Shown: positions 45,172-55,345, numbered from the stretch's first letter. The stretch: DNA of 64,000 nt from an uncultured Clostridia bacterium (GCA_944391225.1 CALXSS010000004.1:1-64000); one strand, 5' to 3'. Made by a program: numbers and translations. Notes: generated from the letters alone by a model not told the origin.

Positions 45172-45723
45172 ATGGGAAAATATCCTGAAGTAGAGAAAAA
45201 AATGGAGAAAAGGATCAACGGTCTTTTGAGCGAGTTCAAGACTATCCGCGCAGGTCGCGCAAACGCATCAGTGCTTGACAAGATCTCAATAGATTATTAT
45301 GATACAATGACGCCGATAAACCAGGTAGGAGCGATCTCGTCACCGGAGCCGCGCCTGCTTGTGATACAGCCGTGGGATTCATCGATACTCAGCAAGATAG
45401 AGAAGGCTATCAATAAGTCGGATCTCGGTATTTCGCCGCAGAATGACGGCAAGGTTATCCGTCTTACGTTCCCTCCGCTCACAGAGGAGCGCAGAAAAGA
45501 GCTGGTCAAAACAGTTAAGAAGTATGCTGAGGAGGCAAAGGTACAGATCAGAAACGCTCGCCGCGACGGTATAGAAATGTATAAGAAACAGAAGAAGAAC
45601 GGCGAGATAACAGAGGATGATCTTAAGAATATCGAAAAGGATATTCAGAACATGACTGACAAATATATCAAGGAGATAGATAGTATCACAGCTGACAAAG
45701 AAAAGGAGATCACAGAGATCTGA
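45172..45723 (+). CDS. frr: Ribosome recycling factor
   Basis: 183 residues. [51 protein letters not shown] and the C-terminal long helix are diagnostic. It splits the post-termination ribosome with EF-G. AGGAGG precedes the ATG. A terminator follows. Confidence 0.98.
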   Translation: MGKYPEVEKKMEKRINGLLSEFKTIRAGRANASVLDKISIDYYDTMTPINQVGAISSPEPRLLVIQPWDSSILSKIEKAINKSDLGISPQNDGKVIRLTFPPLTEERRKELVKTVKKYAEEAKVQIRNARRDGIEMYKKQKKNGEITEDDLKNIEKDIQNMTDKYIKEIDSITADKEKEITEI

Positions 45724-45746
45724 CATTTTCAGCGGCAGAAAATATA

Positions 45747-45784
45747 AACAGTACTGCGCCGCGGTGTTGCGCGGTACTGTTTTT
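45747..45784 (+). terminator. Terminator after frr
   Basis: AACAGTACTGCGC pairs with GCGCGGTACTGTT across a short loop, followed by TTTTT. Confidence 0.88.
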
Positions 45785-45843
45785 AAATGCGCGGGCAAAA
45801 ATATGTATGCCTGCTGAATGATTATAATGAGAGGATCAGAAAA

Positions 45844-46593
45844 ATGCTTTTTGATTTTTTAAGAAGAAAAAAAACCGAGCATGAAATAGACATGAGCAGA
45901 CTTCCTCAGCATATAGGCGTTATTATGGACGGCAACGGCAGATGGGCTAAAAAACGCGGATTGCCGCGCAGCGCCGGACATAAGGCGGGGGCGGAGAGCC
46001 TTAAGAAGATAGTTACAGAGGCTAACAATATGGGGATAAAATATATAACCGTTTACGCCTTTTCAACAGAGAACTGGAAGCGCCCTCAGGCAGAGGTCGA
46101 TTATCTTATGAGCCTGCTTATGGACTATCTTGTAAATGCGGAAAAGACGCTTGCAGGCGAGAACGTGAGGATAAGAGCTATAGGCTCAAGAGCTGAGCTT
46201 TCAGAGGAAATGCGGCGCCAGATAAAGAAAACAGAGGAGCTTACAAGCAACAGGACCGGTATTGTAATGAATATTGCTCTCAATTACGGCGGCAGAGAGG
46301 AAATAGTTCATGCCGCGCGCGAGCTGGGCAAGCAGATCAAGGCGGGAATGCTCGAGCCCGAGAATATAACAGAGCGCGATATTGAGGAAAATCTCTATAC
46401 GGCAAATCAGCCGGATGTGGATCTTCTGATACGCACAAGCGGCGAGCAGAGGCTTTCAAACTTCATGCTGTGGCAGGTCAGCTATGCTGAGATGGTATTT
46501 GTGAATAAGCTCTGGCCGGATTTCAAGCCGCAGGATCTGAGGGAATGTATACTTGCATTTCAGGGCAGAGGCAGACGCTTCGGAGGAATATAA
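45844..46593 (+). CDS. uppS: Undecaprenyl diphosphate synthase
   Basis: 249 residues. HIGVIMDGNGRWAKKRGLPR with the catalytic Asp, GHKAGAESLK, YAFSTENWKRP, and DLLIRTSGEQRLSNFMLWQ are the cis-prenyltransferase signatures. It makes the lipid carrier for cell wall synthesis. The ATG at 45844 follows GAGAGGA; an upstream ATG at 45787 sits at the terminator. Confidence 0.97.
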   Translation: MLFDFLRRKKTEHEIDMSRLPQHIGVIMDGNGRWAKKRGLPRSAGHKAGAESLKKIVTEANNMGIKYITVYAFSTENWKRPQAEVDYLMSLLMDYLVNAEKTLAGENVRIRAIGSRAELSEEMRRQIKKTEELTSNRTGIVMNIALNYGGREEIVHAARELGKQIKAGMLEPENITERDIEENLYTANQPDVDLLIRTSGEQRLSNFMLWQVSYAEMVFVNKLWPDFKPQDLRECILAFQGRGRRFGGI

Positions 46594-46611
46594 AGAAAGG
46601 CGGTATTTTTT

Positions 46612-47421
46612 ATGCTGACACGTATTATAACATCAGTGGTGGCGTTGGCGGTATTTTTTGCTGTTATATTTTCCGGCGCAGTCCCGCTGATGATAGCTAT
46701 AGCGATAGTCATATTGGCTATGCTTTACGAAACGCTTTCCGCCATGACAAAGTCACGCGCTCTGAAGCTTTGCGGATATGTGAGCGGTATACTTATGATG
46801 GCAGGAACATATTTCGGCATGACCGAACAGGCGTTGGCTCTGACGGTGCTTGTGACATTGTTTTTTCTCGTGTTCCTGCATGGCAAAACTGATTTCAAGG
46901 AGGTATTCGCCGTTGTATTCATGGCGGTGTATATACCTTTGTTTATGAGCTATATACCAAGGCTCAGAATGAATCTCGGGCTTGGCTACATGGCGTTTAT
47001 ATTTATTATCGCATGGGGCAGCGATACGTTTGCGTATTTTTGCGGAACGTTTTTCGGAAAGCATAAGCTTATACCAAAGGTAAGCCCTAAAAAGACGGTC
47101 GAGGGTTCTGTTGGCGCGCTGATATCGGTCATGATCTTATGTATGCTGTATATGTTTATAATGTATAAGAGCGGTCATCCGCTGGGCGGAGTGAAACCGG
47201 ATATGATTTCGTATATCAAGACCGGCGCGTTAGGCGCGGTCACAGCTGCTGTATCGCAGATGGGCGATCTTGCGGCATCGGCAATAAAGAGAGACACGGG
47301 CATAAAGGACTACGGAAAGATATTTCCGGGACACGGCGGATTTATGGACAGATTCGACAGTGTTATTTTTATATCACCTGTAGTATACTATTATTGTCTG
47401 CATATATTGGGAATAGGTTAA
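46612..47421 (+). CDS. cdsA: Phosphatidate cytidylyltransferase
   Basis: 269 residues, about eight membrane segments. The signature SQMGDLAASAIKRDTGIKDYG followed by FPGHGGFMDRFDS is that of CdsA, which makes CDP-diacylglycerol. It is part of the uppS-cdsA-dxr-rseP-ispG order of Firmicutes. A structured repeat is inserted between this gene and dxr. Confidence 0.96.
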   Translation: MLTRIITSVVALAVFFAVIFSGAVPLMIAIAIVILAMLYETLSAMTKSRALKLCGYVSGILMMAGTYFGMTEQALALTVLVTLFFLVFLHGKTDFKEVFAVVFMAVYIPLFMSYIPRLRMNLGLGYMAFIFIIAWGSDTFAYFCGTFFGKHKLIPKVSPKKTVEGSVGALISVMILCMLYMFIMYKSGHPLGGVKPDMISYIKTGALGAVTAAVSQMGDLAASAIKRDTGIKDYGKIFPGHGGFMDRFDSVIFISPVVYYYCLHILGIG

Positions 47422-47441
47422 ATGAGAGAGCGGGCACCTGC

Positions 47442-47679
47442 GGGGCTGTAGCAAAATGCACAGACCACATAAAGCGAAAAAAACAAAGCAGGTAAGCCAT
47501 TTTTATGGATCACTGCAGTTAAGTTTAATGCTGAAATTTTCATAAATGAAAATTTCAGCATTAAAATCGCTTTATGTTACGAACGAAACGCACCACTCGA
47601 CGTACGCCGTACGCCTTCGGGCAAGGGGGCTGCGCCCCTTCGTTTCGTCCGTTCTGCACTATTTTTCTAAAGCCCCCAA
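47442..47679. repeat. 239-bp structured interspersed repeat, copy 2 (MITE-like)
   Basis: The closer-to-consensus copy of the element at 3690-3928. The terminal inverted repeats are GGGGCTGTAGCAAAATGC and the complement of CTATTTTTCTAAAGCCCC. The centre (47524-47565) is a perfect 20-bp inverted repeat around AA, longer than in copy 1, whose left arm has mutated. It lies between cdsA and dxr, with no ORF of interest, and its outer stem may terminate cdsA transcription. Flanking CGGGC/GCCCG could extend the stem. Confidence 0.85.
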
Positions 47680-47710
47680 GCCCGTGTGATAAGATAACAG
47701 AGGTACACAT

Positions 47711-48862
47711 ATGAAATTATCAATACTCGGATCTACCGGGTCTATAGGAACACAGACGCTTGAGGTCGTAAGGGCATATCCGGAGATAGGAGTGCATGCG
47801 ATAGTCGGAAACCGAAACGCCGGTCTGCTTGAGGCTCAGGCGAGAGAATTCAAGCCTGAGTATGTGTGCGCTGCTGACTGTGATACGGCAGCGGAACTTA
47901 AATCAAGGCTGGCTGATACTGACATCAAGGTGTTAGGCGGTGATGAGAGCGTGGAATTTGCTGCGGCATCACCGGGGTCTGACACAGTCGTGGTGGCAGT
48001 CGTTGGCATGGCAGGTATAAAACCGACGCTCAGCGCGATAAAGGAAAAGAAACGAGTAGCCTTAGCTAACAAGGAAACTCTTGTGGCAGCGGGAAATATA
48101 ATCAAGAAGTACGAGGAAGAATATGGGAAGAGAATAATACCTGTAGACAGCGAGCATTCAGCCATATTCCAGTCTATGCTGGGTATGAACGATAAACGCG
48201 AGATAAAAAGGATAATACTCACAGCCTCAGGAGGTACATTTTACGGCAAAAAGCCGCATGAGCTGAAGGACATCACGCCGGAGCAGGCGCTGCACAATCC
48301 AAACTGGGATATGGGCGCAAAGGTAACAATAGATTCTTCGACTCTTGTGAATAAGGGGCTTGAGATGATCGAGGCGAAATGGCTGTTTGATGTAGACATC
48401 GACAGGATAAAGGTGCTTATCCATCGTCAGAGCGTGCTGCATTCGGCGGTGGAATTTACAGACAATGCGGTGATAGCTCAGCTTGGAGCGCCTGATATGC
48501 GCCTGCCTATCCAGTTTGCTCTGACGTATCCGGCGCGCAGACCTATGAGTGGGAACGAGCTGGATTTGACAAAGTATGCCGGTCTTACATTTGAGGAGCC
48601 GGATATCGAAACATTCTATGCTTTGGAGCTTGCAAAGCGCGCAGGCCGCGAGGGCGGAACGCTGGCAGCGGTGTTCAACGGTGCTGATGAGGCGGCAGTC
48701 GAGCTGTTCAGAAAGGGCAGGATAAGGTATCCTGAGATCACCGAGGCTATAGCCAGAGCGATGGAGGAGCATAAAAATATTGTTGATCCCACGCTTGATG
48801 ACATATATAATGCTGACCGTGAGGCAAAAGAGCTTGTTACGAAAATGTATGTCAATAAATAA
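47711..48862 (+). CDS. dxr: 1-deoxy-D-xylulose 5-phosphate reductoisomerase
   Basis: 383 residues. LSILGSTGSIGTQTLEVV (NADPH), ALANKETLVAAG, PVDSEHSAIFQSM and ASGGTFYGKKPHEL, HPNW-like HNPNWDMGAKVTIDSSTLVNKG are Dxr motifs. It catalyses the committed step of the MEP isoprenoid pathway. It precedes rseP, the usual partner. Confidence 0.97.
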   Translation: MKLSILGSTGSIGTQTLEVVRAYPEIGVHAIVGNRNAGLLEAQAREFKPEYVCAADCDTAAELKSRLADTDIKVLGGDESVEFAAASPGSDTVVVAVVGMAGIKPTLSAIKEKKRVALANKETLVAAGNIIKKYEEEYGKRIIPVDSEHSAIFQSMLGMNDKREIKRIILTASGGTFYGKKPHELKDITPEQALHNPNWDMGAKVTIDSSTLVNKGLEMIEAKWLFDVDIDRIKVLIHRQSVLHSAVEFTDNAVIAQLGAPDMRLPIQFALTYPARRPMSGNELDLTKYAGLTFEEPDIETFYALELAKRAGREGGTLAAVFNGADEAAVELFRKGRIRYPEITEAIARAMEEHKNIVDPTLDDIYNADREAKELVTKMYVNK

Positions 48863-48911
48863 CTGCGGAGGCTGAGCTTAAGGCTGACGCATCTTAAGGA
48901 GGACTTGTGTT

Positions 48912-50066
48912 TTGGTTACTGCTATTGTAACGATACTGATGTTTCTCGTGATGGTTTCGCTTCACGAGTTCGGACATTTTATAACTGCAAAGGTATTGGG
49001 CTTTAAGATACTTGAATATTCAATAGGCTTTGGACCTGCGATATGGCACAGCAAAAAGTCCGAGATAAAGTATTCACTGAGAATAATACCGTTCGGCGGA
49101 TACTGTAAGTTTGAGGGCGAGGATGAAAGATCCGAGGATGAGAGAGCTTTTTCAAATCAGCCGGTATGGAAAAGGATAATAGTTGTCGCAGCCGGAGGCA
49201 TAGTGAATGTTATCTTAGGTTTTATCCTGTTTATTATAATACTGCCGGGAGCCTCGCCTATAAGCACAAATGTGATAGATGAGGTGGTGCCGGGAAGCTA
49301 TATAGAGGACGCGGGTATAAAGCCGGGCGATAAGGTGGTAGAGCTTAACGGAAAGAGGATCAATATTTATGATGAAATAGCGCTCTACATGCAGAATGTA
49401 CAGCAGGATGAGGAATGTTCCCTTGTTATTAAAAGGGACGGTGAAAAGCTTGATTTTACATTCAAGCCGTCTGTGCAGGAGATCACCTACAGCCATACGG
49501 AAACGGGCATAGATGTGTCATCATCTGTAAACGGGATAGAAAACACGAGTGAGTTTGTGGAGTACAGCGACAGTGTGCCCGCTGACGAGGAAAAGATAGG
49601 TACTACCGAGGTGGTCACAAGGCTTCTAATAGGCTTTGTAAATCGTCCTGAGGATATAACATTTACAAATATATGGAAAAATGCCTGGAATGAAACAAAG
49701 TTTGTAGTAAAGCTTGTGTATTACTCACTGTGGCAGATGGTAACAGGCAGAGTGGGAGTAGACCAGATGAGCGGCCCTGTGGGCATTGTATCGGAAGTTA
49801 ACACGGCTGTCAATTCGGGCGAGGGCAGCTGGCTTAGGGTCCTAAATCTTACGGCGCTTCTGACTATAAATTTAGGAGTGTTCAATCTGCTTCCGCTGCC
49901 GGCTCTTGACGGCGGAAGGCTGCTGTTTATGATAATAGAGCTGATACGCCGCAAGCCTATACCGCCTGAAAAGGAGGGGCTTGTTCATGCTATCGGTTTC
50001 CTGCTGCTTATTGCGCTGATACTTCTTGTTTCATTCAACGATATAATGAGATTGGCAGGCAGATAG
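48912..50066 (+). CDS. rseP: Site-2 intramembrane metalloprotease RseP
   Basis: 384 residues, polytopic. Zinc-binding HEFGHF lies in the first helix, a single PDZ domain (about 115-180) contains DAGIKPGDKVVELNGK, and LPALDGGRLLF supplies the third ligand. It cleaves membrane-bound substrates such as anti-sigma factors. The start is TTG at 48912 with AAGGAGG about nine bases upstream. Confidence 0.94.
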   Translation: MVTAIVTILMFLVMVSLHEFGHFITAKVLGFKILEYSIGFGPAIWHSKKSEIKYSLRIIPFGGYCKFEGEDERSEDERAFSNQPVWKRIIVVAAGGIVNVILGFILFIIILPGASPISTNVIDEVVPGSYIEDAGIKPGDKVVELNGKRINIYDEIALYMQNVQQDEECSLVIKRDGEKLDFTFKPSVQEITYSHTETGIDVSSSVNGIENTSEFVEYSDSVPADEEKIGTTEVVTRLLIGFVNRPEDITFTNIWKNAWNETKFVVKLVYYSLWQMVTGRVGVDQMSGPVGIVSEVNTAVNSGEGSWLRVLNLTALLTINLGVFNLLPLPALDGGRLLFMIIELIRRKPIPPEKEGLVHAIGFLLLIALILLVSFNDIMRLAGR

Positions 50067-50079
50067 GATAATAGACCTG

Positions 50080-50116
50080 AGAGGCTGTAGCAACGTGTTT
50101 GCAGCAGCCTCTTTTG
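50080..50116 (+). terminator. Terminator after rseP
   Basis: AGAGGCTG / CAGCCTCT stem and TTTT. Another member of the AGGCTGT-arm hairpin family. Confidence 0.88.
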
Positions 50117-50138
50117 ATTTGGCGGCGGTGATTGATAC

Positions 50139-50167
50139 TTGAATTAAACAGCATATTGTGGTATACT
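50139..50167 (+). promoter_or_regulatory. Promoter of ispG operon
   Basis: TTGAAT and TATACT with a 17-base spacer. Confidence 0.75.
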
Positions 50168-50245
50168 GGTACTATAATGATACAGAAAACATCAAAGCTC
50201 AGCTATTGAAAGAGGAGCTTGCAGAGTATACAGGAGGTGGATTCC

Positions 50246-51295
50246 ATGCAAAGAAAGAAAACAAGAGTGGTCAATGCGGGCGGAGTTAAGATAGGCGGCG
50301 GGAACAGGATCTCTATCCAGTCCATGTGCAATACCGACACTCGTGACGCTAAGGCGACCGCGGCGCAGATAATACGTCTTGAGGAGGCAGGCTGCGAGAT
50401 AATACGTGTGGCGGTGCCGGATATGGAGGCAGCCGAGGCTATAGCGGAGATAAAAAGGAACATACATATCCCGCTTGTAGCCGATATACATTTTGATTAT
50501 CGGCTGGCTTTAAAATGTATAGAAAACGGGATAGACAAGGTCAGAATAAACCCGGGAAACATAGGCAGCAGAGACAGAGTAAAGCTTGTGGCAGACGCCG
50601 CAAAGGCGGCGGGCATACCGATCCGCATAGGCGTAAACGGCGGCTCGCTTGAACGCAGACTGGTGGAAAAATATGGCGGCGCAACAGCGGACGCGCTCGT
50701 AGAAAGCGCGCTTGGTCATGTGGAGATACTTGACGACGTCAATTTCAATGATATAGTTGTTTCTATCAAGGTCTCGAATGTTCCGGTGATGCTTGACGCT
50801 TACAGAAAGTTTTCGGAATGCTCTGATATACCGCTGCATGTAGGTGTTACCGAGTCGGGAACAGAGCGCATGGGAACGATCAAGTCGAGCATAGGTATAG
50901 GCGCTCTCTTATCGGAGGGGATAGGCGATACGATACGCGTTTCGCTGACGGCTGATCCTGTGCGCGAGGTGTATGCCGCAAAGGATATACTCAGGATCCT
51001 TGGCGAGCGTGAGCGTGGAATAGAGTTTGTTTCATGCCCGACCTGCGGAAGAACACAGATAGACCTTATAAGCATAGCAAATGAGGTCGAAAGCCGTCTT
51101 GCAAATGTTGAGAAAAACATCAAGGTGGCAGTAATGGGCTGCGTGGTAAACGGTCCGGGCGAGGCGCGCGATGCTGATATAGGTATAGCGGGAGGAAACG
51201 GAGAGGGACTAATATTTAAAAAGGGCGAGATAATACGCAAGGTCCCGGAAAATGCTATAGTTGACGAACTGATAAAGGAGATAGAAAAAATATGA
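50246..51295 (+). CDS. ispG: (E)-4-hydroxy-3-methylbut-2-enyl-diphosphate synthase
   Basis: 349 residues. [37 protein letters not shown] and the 4Fe-4S ligands in CPTCGRTQ and CVVNGPGEA identify IspG of the MEP pathway. The ATG at 50246 is six bases after AGGAGGTG; 50219 has no such site. It overlaps aroQ by four bases. Confidence 0.97.
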   Translation: MQRKKTRVVNAGGVKIGGGNRISIQSMCNTDTRDAKATAAQIIRLEEAGCEIIRVAVPDMEAAEAIAEIKRNIHIPLVADIHFDYRLALKCIENGIDKVRINPGNIGSRDRVKLVADAAKAAGIPIRIGVNGGSLERRLVEKYGGATADALVESALGHVEILDDVNFNDIVVSIKVSNVPVMLDAYRKFSECSDIPLHVGVTESGTERMGTIKSSIGIGALLSEGIGDTIRVSLTADPVREVYAAKDILRILGERERGIEFVSCPTCGRTQIDLISIANEVESRLANVEKNIKVAVMGCVVNGPGEARDADIGIAGGNGEGLIFKKGEIIRKVPENAIVDELIKEIEKI

Positions 51296-51729
51296 GCAAA
51301 TTTCTTGTGATAAACGGTGTGAATCTGAATATGCTCGGTGTGCGCGAGCCGGATATTTACGGCACAAACTCATTGGACGGGCTTATGTCGCAGATCAGGG
51401 CGAAGGCGGACAGCCTTGGAGTGGAGGTAGATTTTTATCAGAGCAACTATGAGGGCGATATATGCACAAAGATACAGCAGGCTCTCGGCGTGTACGATGG
51501 GATAATAATCAACCCCGGCGCTTTCACTCATTATTCATACGCTATCCGTGATGCCTTAGGCTCAGTAAAGCTTCCTGCAATAGAGGTGCATATTTCAAAT
51601 ATCCATAAGCGCGAGGAGTTCAGGCACACATCGGTGACGGTGCCAGAATGTATAGGTCAGATCTGCGGTCTGGGCTTCAAGGGCTATGAGCTTGCATTGG
51701 AGGCGCTTTGCGATGAAGTCAAGAATTGA
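51292..51729 (+). CDS. aroQ: Type II 3-dehydroquinate dehydratase
   Basis: 145 residues. [19 protein letters not shown], the catalytic Tyr region, [33 protein letters not shown] and [15 protein letters not shown] fit AroQ of the shikimate pathway. It overlaps ispG and the peptidase gene, so the three genes are likely co-translated. Confidence 0.97.
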   Translation: MSKFLVINGVNLNMLGVREPDIYGTNSLDGLMSQIRAKADSLGVEVDFYQSNYEGDICTKIQQALGVYDGIIINPGAFTHYSYAIRDALGSVKLPAIEVHISNIHKREEFRHTSVTVPECIGQICGLGFKGYELALEALCDEVKN

Positions 51730-52762
51730 ACGGCTGCTTGATGGGCAGGACGGCGGGAATGTATATTTCATTTCAGGTTATCCGAATATATTTTATTACA
51801 GCGGCTTTACGTCAGAGGACGCATTTTTATTCATAGCGGAGGATACGCGCATACTCGTGACTGATTCAAGGTACACGGTGCAGGCAAAGCAGCAAGCTCC
51901 GGAATTTGATATAATGGATATTTCTGAGGGCTGGGAAAAAATATTTGCGGCTGTGCATCACACGCAGATAGGCTTTGAGGAAAATAAAATGTCTGTGGGC
52001 AGCTTTGAGCGCATACGCGCTCACGCGGCAGGAAAGGATTTTTTCAGAGCGCAGAATATCATAAACGCTCCGCGCAGACATAAGGACAATGAGGAACTGA
52101 AAGCTATAGCAGACGCGGAAAGAATAGGCGATGAGGCATTTTCGCATATACTTAAATATATAAGACCGGGAATGACTGAAAGAGATATCGCTCTGGAGCT
52201 TGAGATGTACATGAAGCGCAGCGGCGCGACTGATCTTTCATTCACTACTATAGCTGCATCCGGAGCGCGTTCGGCAATGCCGCATGGAACAGCGTCAGAG
52301 AAGATAGTGGAAAACGGCGATATCCTGACGCTTGATTTCGGCTGTGTGTATAAGGGTTATTGCTCCGACATGACAAGGACGGTAGTTGTGGGCAGAGCGG
52401 ACGAGATGCAGAGGAAAATATATGATATTGTGCTTGGCGCGCAGATGGCGGCTCTTGATGGAATGAGGGCAGGGATGCGCTGCTCTGAGATCGACGCGCT
52501 TGCGAGAGACTATATAGCCAAGGCGGGCTATGGAGATAAATTCGGTCATTCGCTCGGGCACGGCGTAGGCATAGAGATACACGAGTCGCCTAATTTTTCG
52601 CCAAAGAGCAAGGATGTGCTTGAGGAGGGAAATGTGCTGAGCGTTGAGCCGGGAATATATATAGAGGGCTTCGGCGGCGTGAGGATCGAGGATCTTATAG
52701 CTGTAAAGGATGGCAAAATAGTAAATCTCACATATTCACCAAAGCAGCTTATAGAGCTGTAA
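51713..52762 (+). CDS. Xaa-Pro aminopeptidase (M24 family)
   Basis: 349 residues. N-terminal creatinase-like domain, then the pita-bread catalytic domain with metal ligands in [53 protein letters not shown]. It cleaves N-terminal residues before proline, or Xaa-Pro dipeptides. The ATG at 51713 follows GGAGGCG within the end of aroQ. Peptidases of this type usually precede efp, as here. Confidence 0.93.
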   Translation: MKSRIERLLDGQDGGNVYFISGYPNIFYYSGFTSEDAFLFIAEDTRILVTDSRYTVQAKQQAPEFDIMDISEGWEKIFAAVHHTQIGFEENKMSVGSFERIRAHAAGKDFFRAQNIINAPRRHKDNEELKAIADAERIGDEAFSHILKYIRPGMTERDIALELEMYMKRSGATDLSFTTIAASGARSAMPHGTASEKIVENGDILTLDFGCVYKGYCSDMTRTVVVGRADEMQRKIYDIVLGAQMAALDGMRAGMRCSEIDALARDYIAKAGYGDKFGHSLGHGVGIEIHESPNFSPKSKDVLEEGNVLSVEPGIYIEGFGGVRIEDLIAVKDGKIVNLTYSPKQLIEL

Positions 52763-52816
52763 ACAGCGTTTTTTTGACGCAGGAGTATATTTGTTAAGTA
52801 TTTCTTGAAAAAAGTC

Positions 52817-52845
52817 TTGCATTTTCTGCGGATTTTTGATAAAAT
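52817..52845 (+). promoter_or_regulatory. Promoter of efp
   Basis: TTGCAT and TAAAAT, 17-base spacer. A small GC hairpin (CCCGG/CCGGG) lies just before the ribosome binding site. Confidence 0.7.
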
Positions 52846-52942
52846 AGATATGTGTATGATTATCCGGATATTTACGCGGCATGATCAGATTAAGAAATAA
52901 AGATAAAATCCCCGGTCTTCCGGGTGGAAAGGAATGAATAAT

Positions 52943-53506
52943 ATGGTAACTGCAGGTGATTTTAGAAACGGAGTAACATTTGAAATGGACGGCGGCGTTT
53001 GGCAGGTCGTAGAATTTCAGCACGTTAAGCCGGGTAAGGGAGCAGCCTTTGTAAGAACAAAAATGAAGAATGTTATTACTGGCAGTGTGATCGAAAAATC
53101 GTTCAGACCTACAGAAAAGTTTGAAAACGCATTTGTTGAAAGACGCGATATGCAGTATTCATACAATGACGGCGATCTTTATTACTTCATGGATCAGGAA
53201 ACTTTCGATATGCTTCCCATCGGCATGAATGAGATAAAGGACAAGATGAAGTTCGTTAAGGAAAACGATGTCTGCAAGATCCTGTCCTATAAGGGCAAGG
53301 TATTTGATATAGAGCCGCCGACATTTGTTGAGCTTGCTATTGCAGAGACAGAGCCGGGCTTTGCCGGAAACACAGCAACAGGCGCTACAAAGCCTGCAAC
53401 ACTTGAAACAGGCGCTGTTATCCAGGTTCCGCTGTTCGTAGACGGTTCTGATATAATCAGAGTAGACACAAGAACAGGCGAATACATGGAGCGCGTAAAC
53501 AAATAA
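52943..53506 (+). CDS. efp: Translation elongation factor P
   Basis: 187 residues. [34 protein letters not shown] and RTGEYMERV are EF-P motifs; the factor relieves stalling at polyproline. The loop that is modified in other bacteria carries Lys in KPGKG. I prefer the ATG at 52943 over 52934 because it gives the standard N-terminus and a correct distance to AAAGGA. Confidence 0.96.
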   Translation: MVTAGDFRNGVTFEMDGGVWQVVEFQHVKPGKGAAFVRTKMKNVITGSVIEKSFRPTEKFENAFVERRDMQYSYNDGDLYYFMDQETFDMLPIGMNEIKDKMKFVKENDVCKILSYKGKVFDIEPPTFVELAIAETEPGFAGNTATGATKPATLETGAVIQVPLFVDGSDIIRVDTRTGEYMERVNK

Positions 53507-53540
53507 TAGAAATTTATCCTGCTGAAAGGAGGGTTTGACT

Positions 53541-54053
53541 ATGAGTGATATTTCTAAGGATATAGCATTTTTGAAGGGGCTTGCCGAAGGCATGGCTATA
53601 GAGGGTAAATCTGATGAGGGAAAGCTTATTACAAGGCTTATAACATTGCTTGAAACGGCGGTGGACGAGATAGAGCGTCTTGAGACAAATTTAGAGGAGC
53701 TTTCAGAGCGTGTAGAGCTTATGGATGACGATATAGGCGAGCTGAGTCAGACTATATATGATCTTGAAGAAGATGACGAGGATGATGACGAGGTCCCGTT
53801 CGGATTCGATCATGACTTTGATGATGACGATGACGATCTTTTCGATATGTATGATGATGACGGAGACGATCTATTTGAGATAATGTGTCCCGAATGCGGC
53901 GAGGATGTAGTCGTTGACTTTGATATGCTTGACGAGGACAACAGCATTGTCTGCCCTAATTGTCATCAGAGTATAGATCTGGAGTTCGATATTCCTGAGG
54001 AGGAGCCTGAGGATGAGAACAAGCCTGAAGATGACGAGGATATAAACGATTGA
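53541..54053 (+). CDS. Acidic zinc-ribbon protein (CD1247-like N-terminal domain)
   Basis: 170 residues. The N-terminus ISKDIAFLKGLAEGM is that of the CD1247 family of Clostridia, followed by a coiled-coil-like helix (about 40-75). A run of Asp/Glu (about 75-115) leads to a zinc ribbon with CPECGE and CPNCHQ. The tail is again acidic. Function is unknown; the zinc ribbon hints at contact with nucleic acid or RNA polymerase. The ATG at 53541 is eight bases after AAAGGAGGG. It is followed by a terminator. Confidence 0.85.
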   Translation: MSDISKDIAFLKGLAEGMAIEGKSDEGKLITRLITLLETAVDEIERLETNLEELSERVELMDDDIGELSQTIYDLEEDDEDDDEVPFGFDHDFDDDDDDLFDMYDDDGDDLFEIMCPECGEDVVVDFDMLDEDNSIVCPNCHQSIDLEFDIPEEEPEDENKPEDDEDIND

Positions 54054-54057
54054 TAAT

Positions 54058-54082
54058 AAAAACCGCCGTTTAGGCGGTTTTT
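54058..54082 (+). terminator. Terminator after zinc-ribbon gene
   Basis: AAAAACCGCC / GGCGGTTTTT perfect stem with five-base loop and T-tract. Confidence 0.92.
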
Positions 54083-54100
54083 ATAGTTGGAGGAATATAT

Positions 54101-55204
54101 ATGAAAGGATTATATATCCACATACCTTTCTGTGCAAAAAAGTGTGAATATTGTGATTTTGTATCGTATTCGGGCATGGAAAGCCGTATTGATGAATACC
54201 TTGACGCATTGTCGGCAGAGGCGGCTCAAAGAGGCGGAGCAAGGGTGGACACAGTGTTCATAGGCGGAGGAACGCCTACTATATTGAATGCTGAACAGAT
54301 CACAAGACTGTGCGGCATAGTTCGGAATAATTTTGAGCTGAGCAGCGGAGCGGAATGGACTGCCGAGGCGAACCCCGGCACAGTTACGGATAGGAAAATA
54401 TACGCTATGCTTAAGGGAGGCATAAACAGGATCAGCGCGGGTGTTCAGTCTTTTAACGACAGGGAGCTGAGGGCGGCAGGAAGAATACACGATGCTGAAA
54501 CAGCATACAATACGGTTATTTCTTTGGTGAAAAACGGGTTCAGGAATATAAGTATAGACCTTATGGCGTCTTTGCCGTATCAGACGCCCGAAACCTTTGC
54601 AGAGTCGCTGAGGACAGCCGCGGAGCTGCCGCTTGAGCATGTAAGCGTTTACAGCCTTATAATAGAGGAGGGCACGCCTATAAAGGAAAAGTATGACGAG
54701 GGCATATATTCCGAGCCTGACGAGGATACGGACAGAGAGCTGTATTCGTACACAAAAAGCTTTCTTGAAAGCAGAGGGTTTTATAGATATGAGATATCCA
54801 ATTATGCAAGGCATGGCTATGAATCAAAGCATAATATGCTTTACTGGACCTGCGGAGAGTATATAGGACTTGGCGCGGCAGCTCATTCCTATACCGGCGG
54901 GGAGAGATATTTCAACACTTCTGATATTAACAGATATATGAGCGGAAGCTTTTCTGACGGAGAAAGAGAAAGACTTACAAAGCGGGATATGATGGGCGAG
55001 TTTATGATGCTTGGACTGAGGATGACGCGCGGTGTAATGGCTGATGAGTTTTTAAAACGGTTCGGCTGCGGTATGACCGATGTGTTCGGAGCTGAAATAA
55101 AAAAGCATGTATCTGCCGGTCTGCTTGAATATGACGGCAAGGTGTGCAGGCTTACTGAGCGCGGTCTGGACATTGCCAACACTGTAATGTGTGATTTTAT
55201 CTGA
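54101..55204 (+). CDS. hemW: HemW/CPDH-like radical SAM haem chaperone
   Basis: 367 residues. YIHIPFCAKKCEYCDF contains the CxxxCxxC cluster, VFIGGGTPTIL and GVQSFNDRELRAAGRIH are typical. Members were named HemN-like, but this one is the HemW clade that binds haem and hands it on. It precedes hrcA, the usual Firmicute order. GGAGG precedes the ATG by 8 bases. Confidence 0.93.
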   Translation: MKGLYIHIPFCAKKCEYCDFVSYSGMESRIDEYLDALSAEAAQRGGARVDTVFIGGGTPTILNAEQITRLCGIVRNNFELSSGAEWTAEANPGTVTDRKIYAMLKGGINRISAGVQSFNDRELRAAGRIHDAETAYNTVISLVKNGFRNISIDLMASLPYQTPETFAESLRTAAELPLEHVSVYSLIIEEGTPIKEKYDEGIYSEPDEDTDRELYSYTKSFLESRGFYRYEISNYARHGYESKHNMLYWTCGEYIGLGAAAHSYTGGERYFNTSDINRYMSGSFSDGERERLTKRDMMGEFMMLGLRMTRGVMADEFLKRFGCGMTDVFGAEIKKHVSAGLLEYDGKVCRLTERGLDIANTVMCDFI

Positions 55205-55261
55205 ATTGATGCGCGTTAAGGAATAATTTATGAATAAAATATTAAAAATAAAATAAAACAC

Positions 55262-55290
55262 TTGACAATCCGGTGTAAAAGTGTTATCTT
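55262..55290 (+). promoter_or_regulatory. Promoter of hrcA-grpE-dnaK
   Basis: TTGACA and TATCTT with a 17-base spacer, directly followed by the CIRCE operator. Confidence 0.88.
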
Positions 55291-55301
55291 ATATATAGTT
55301 G

Positions 55302-55328
55302 TTAGCACTCAACTAATATGAGTGCTAA
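55302..55328 (+). promoter_or_regulatory. CIRCE operator
   Basis: TTAGCACTC-N9-GAGTGCTAA, a perfect match to the HrcA-binding CIRCE element. It covers the region right after the -10 box, so HrcA would block transcription until heat shock. Confidence 0.98.
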
Positions 55329-55345
55329 CAAAGGAAGATTTGGTG

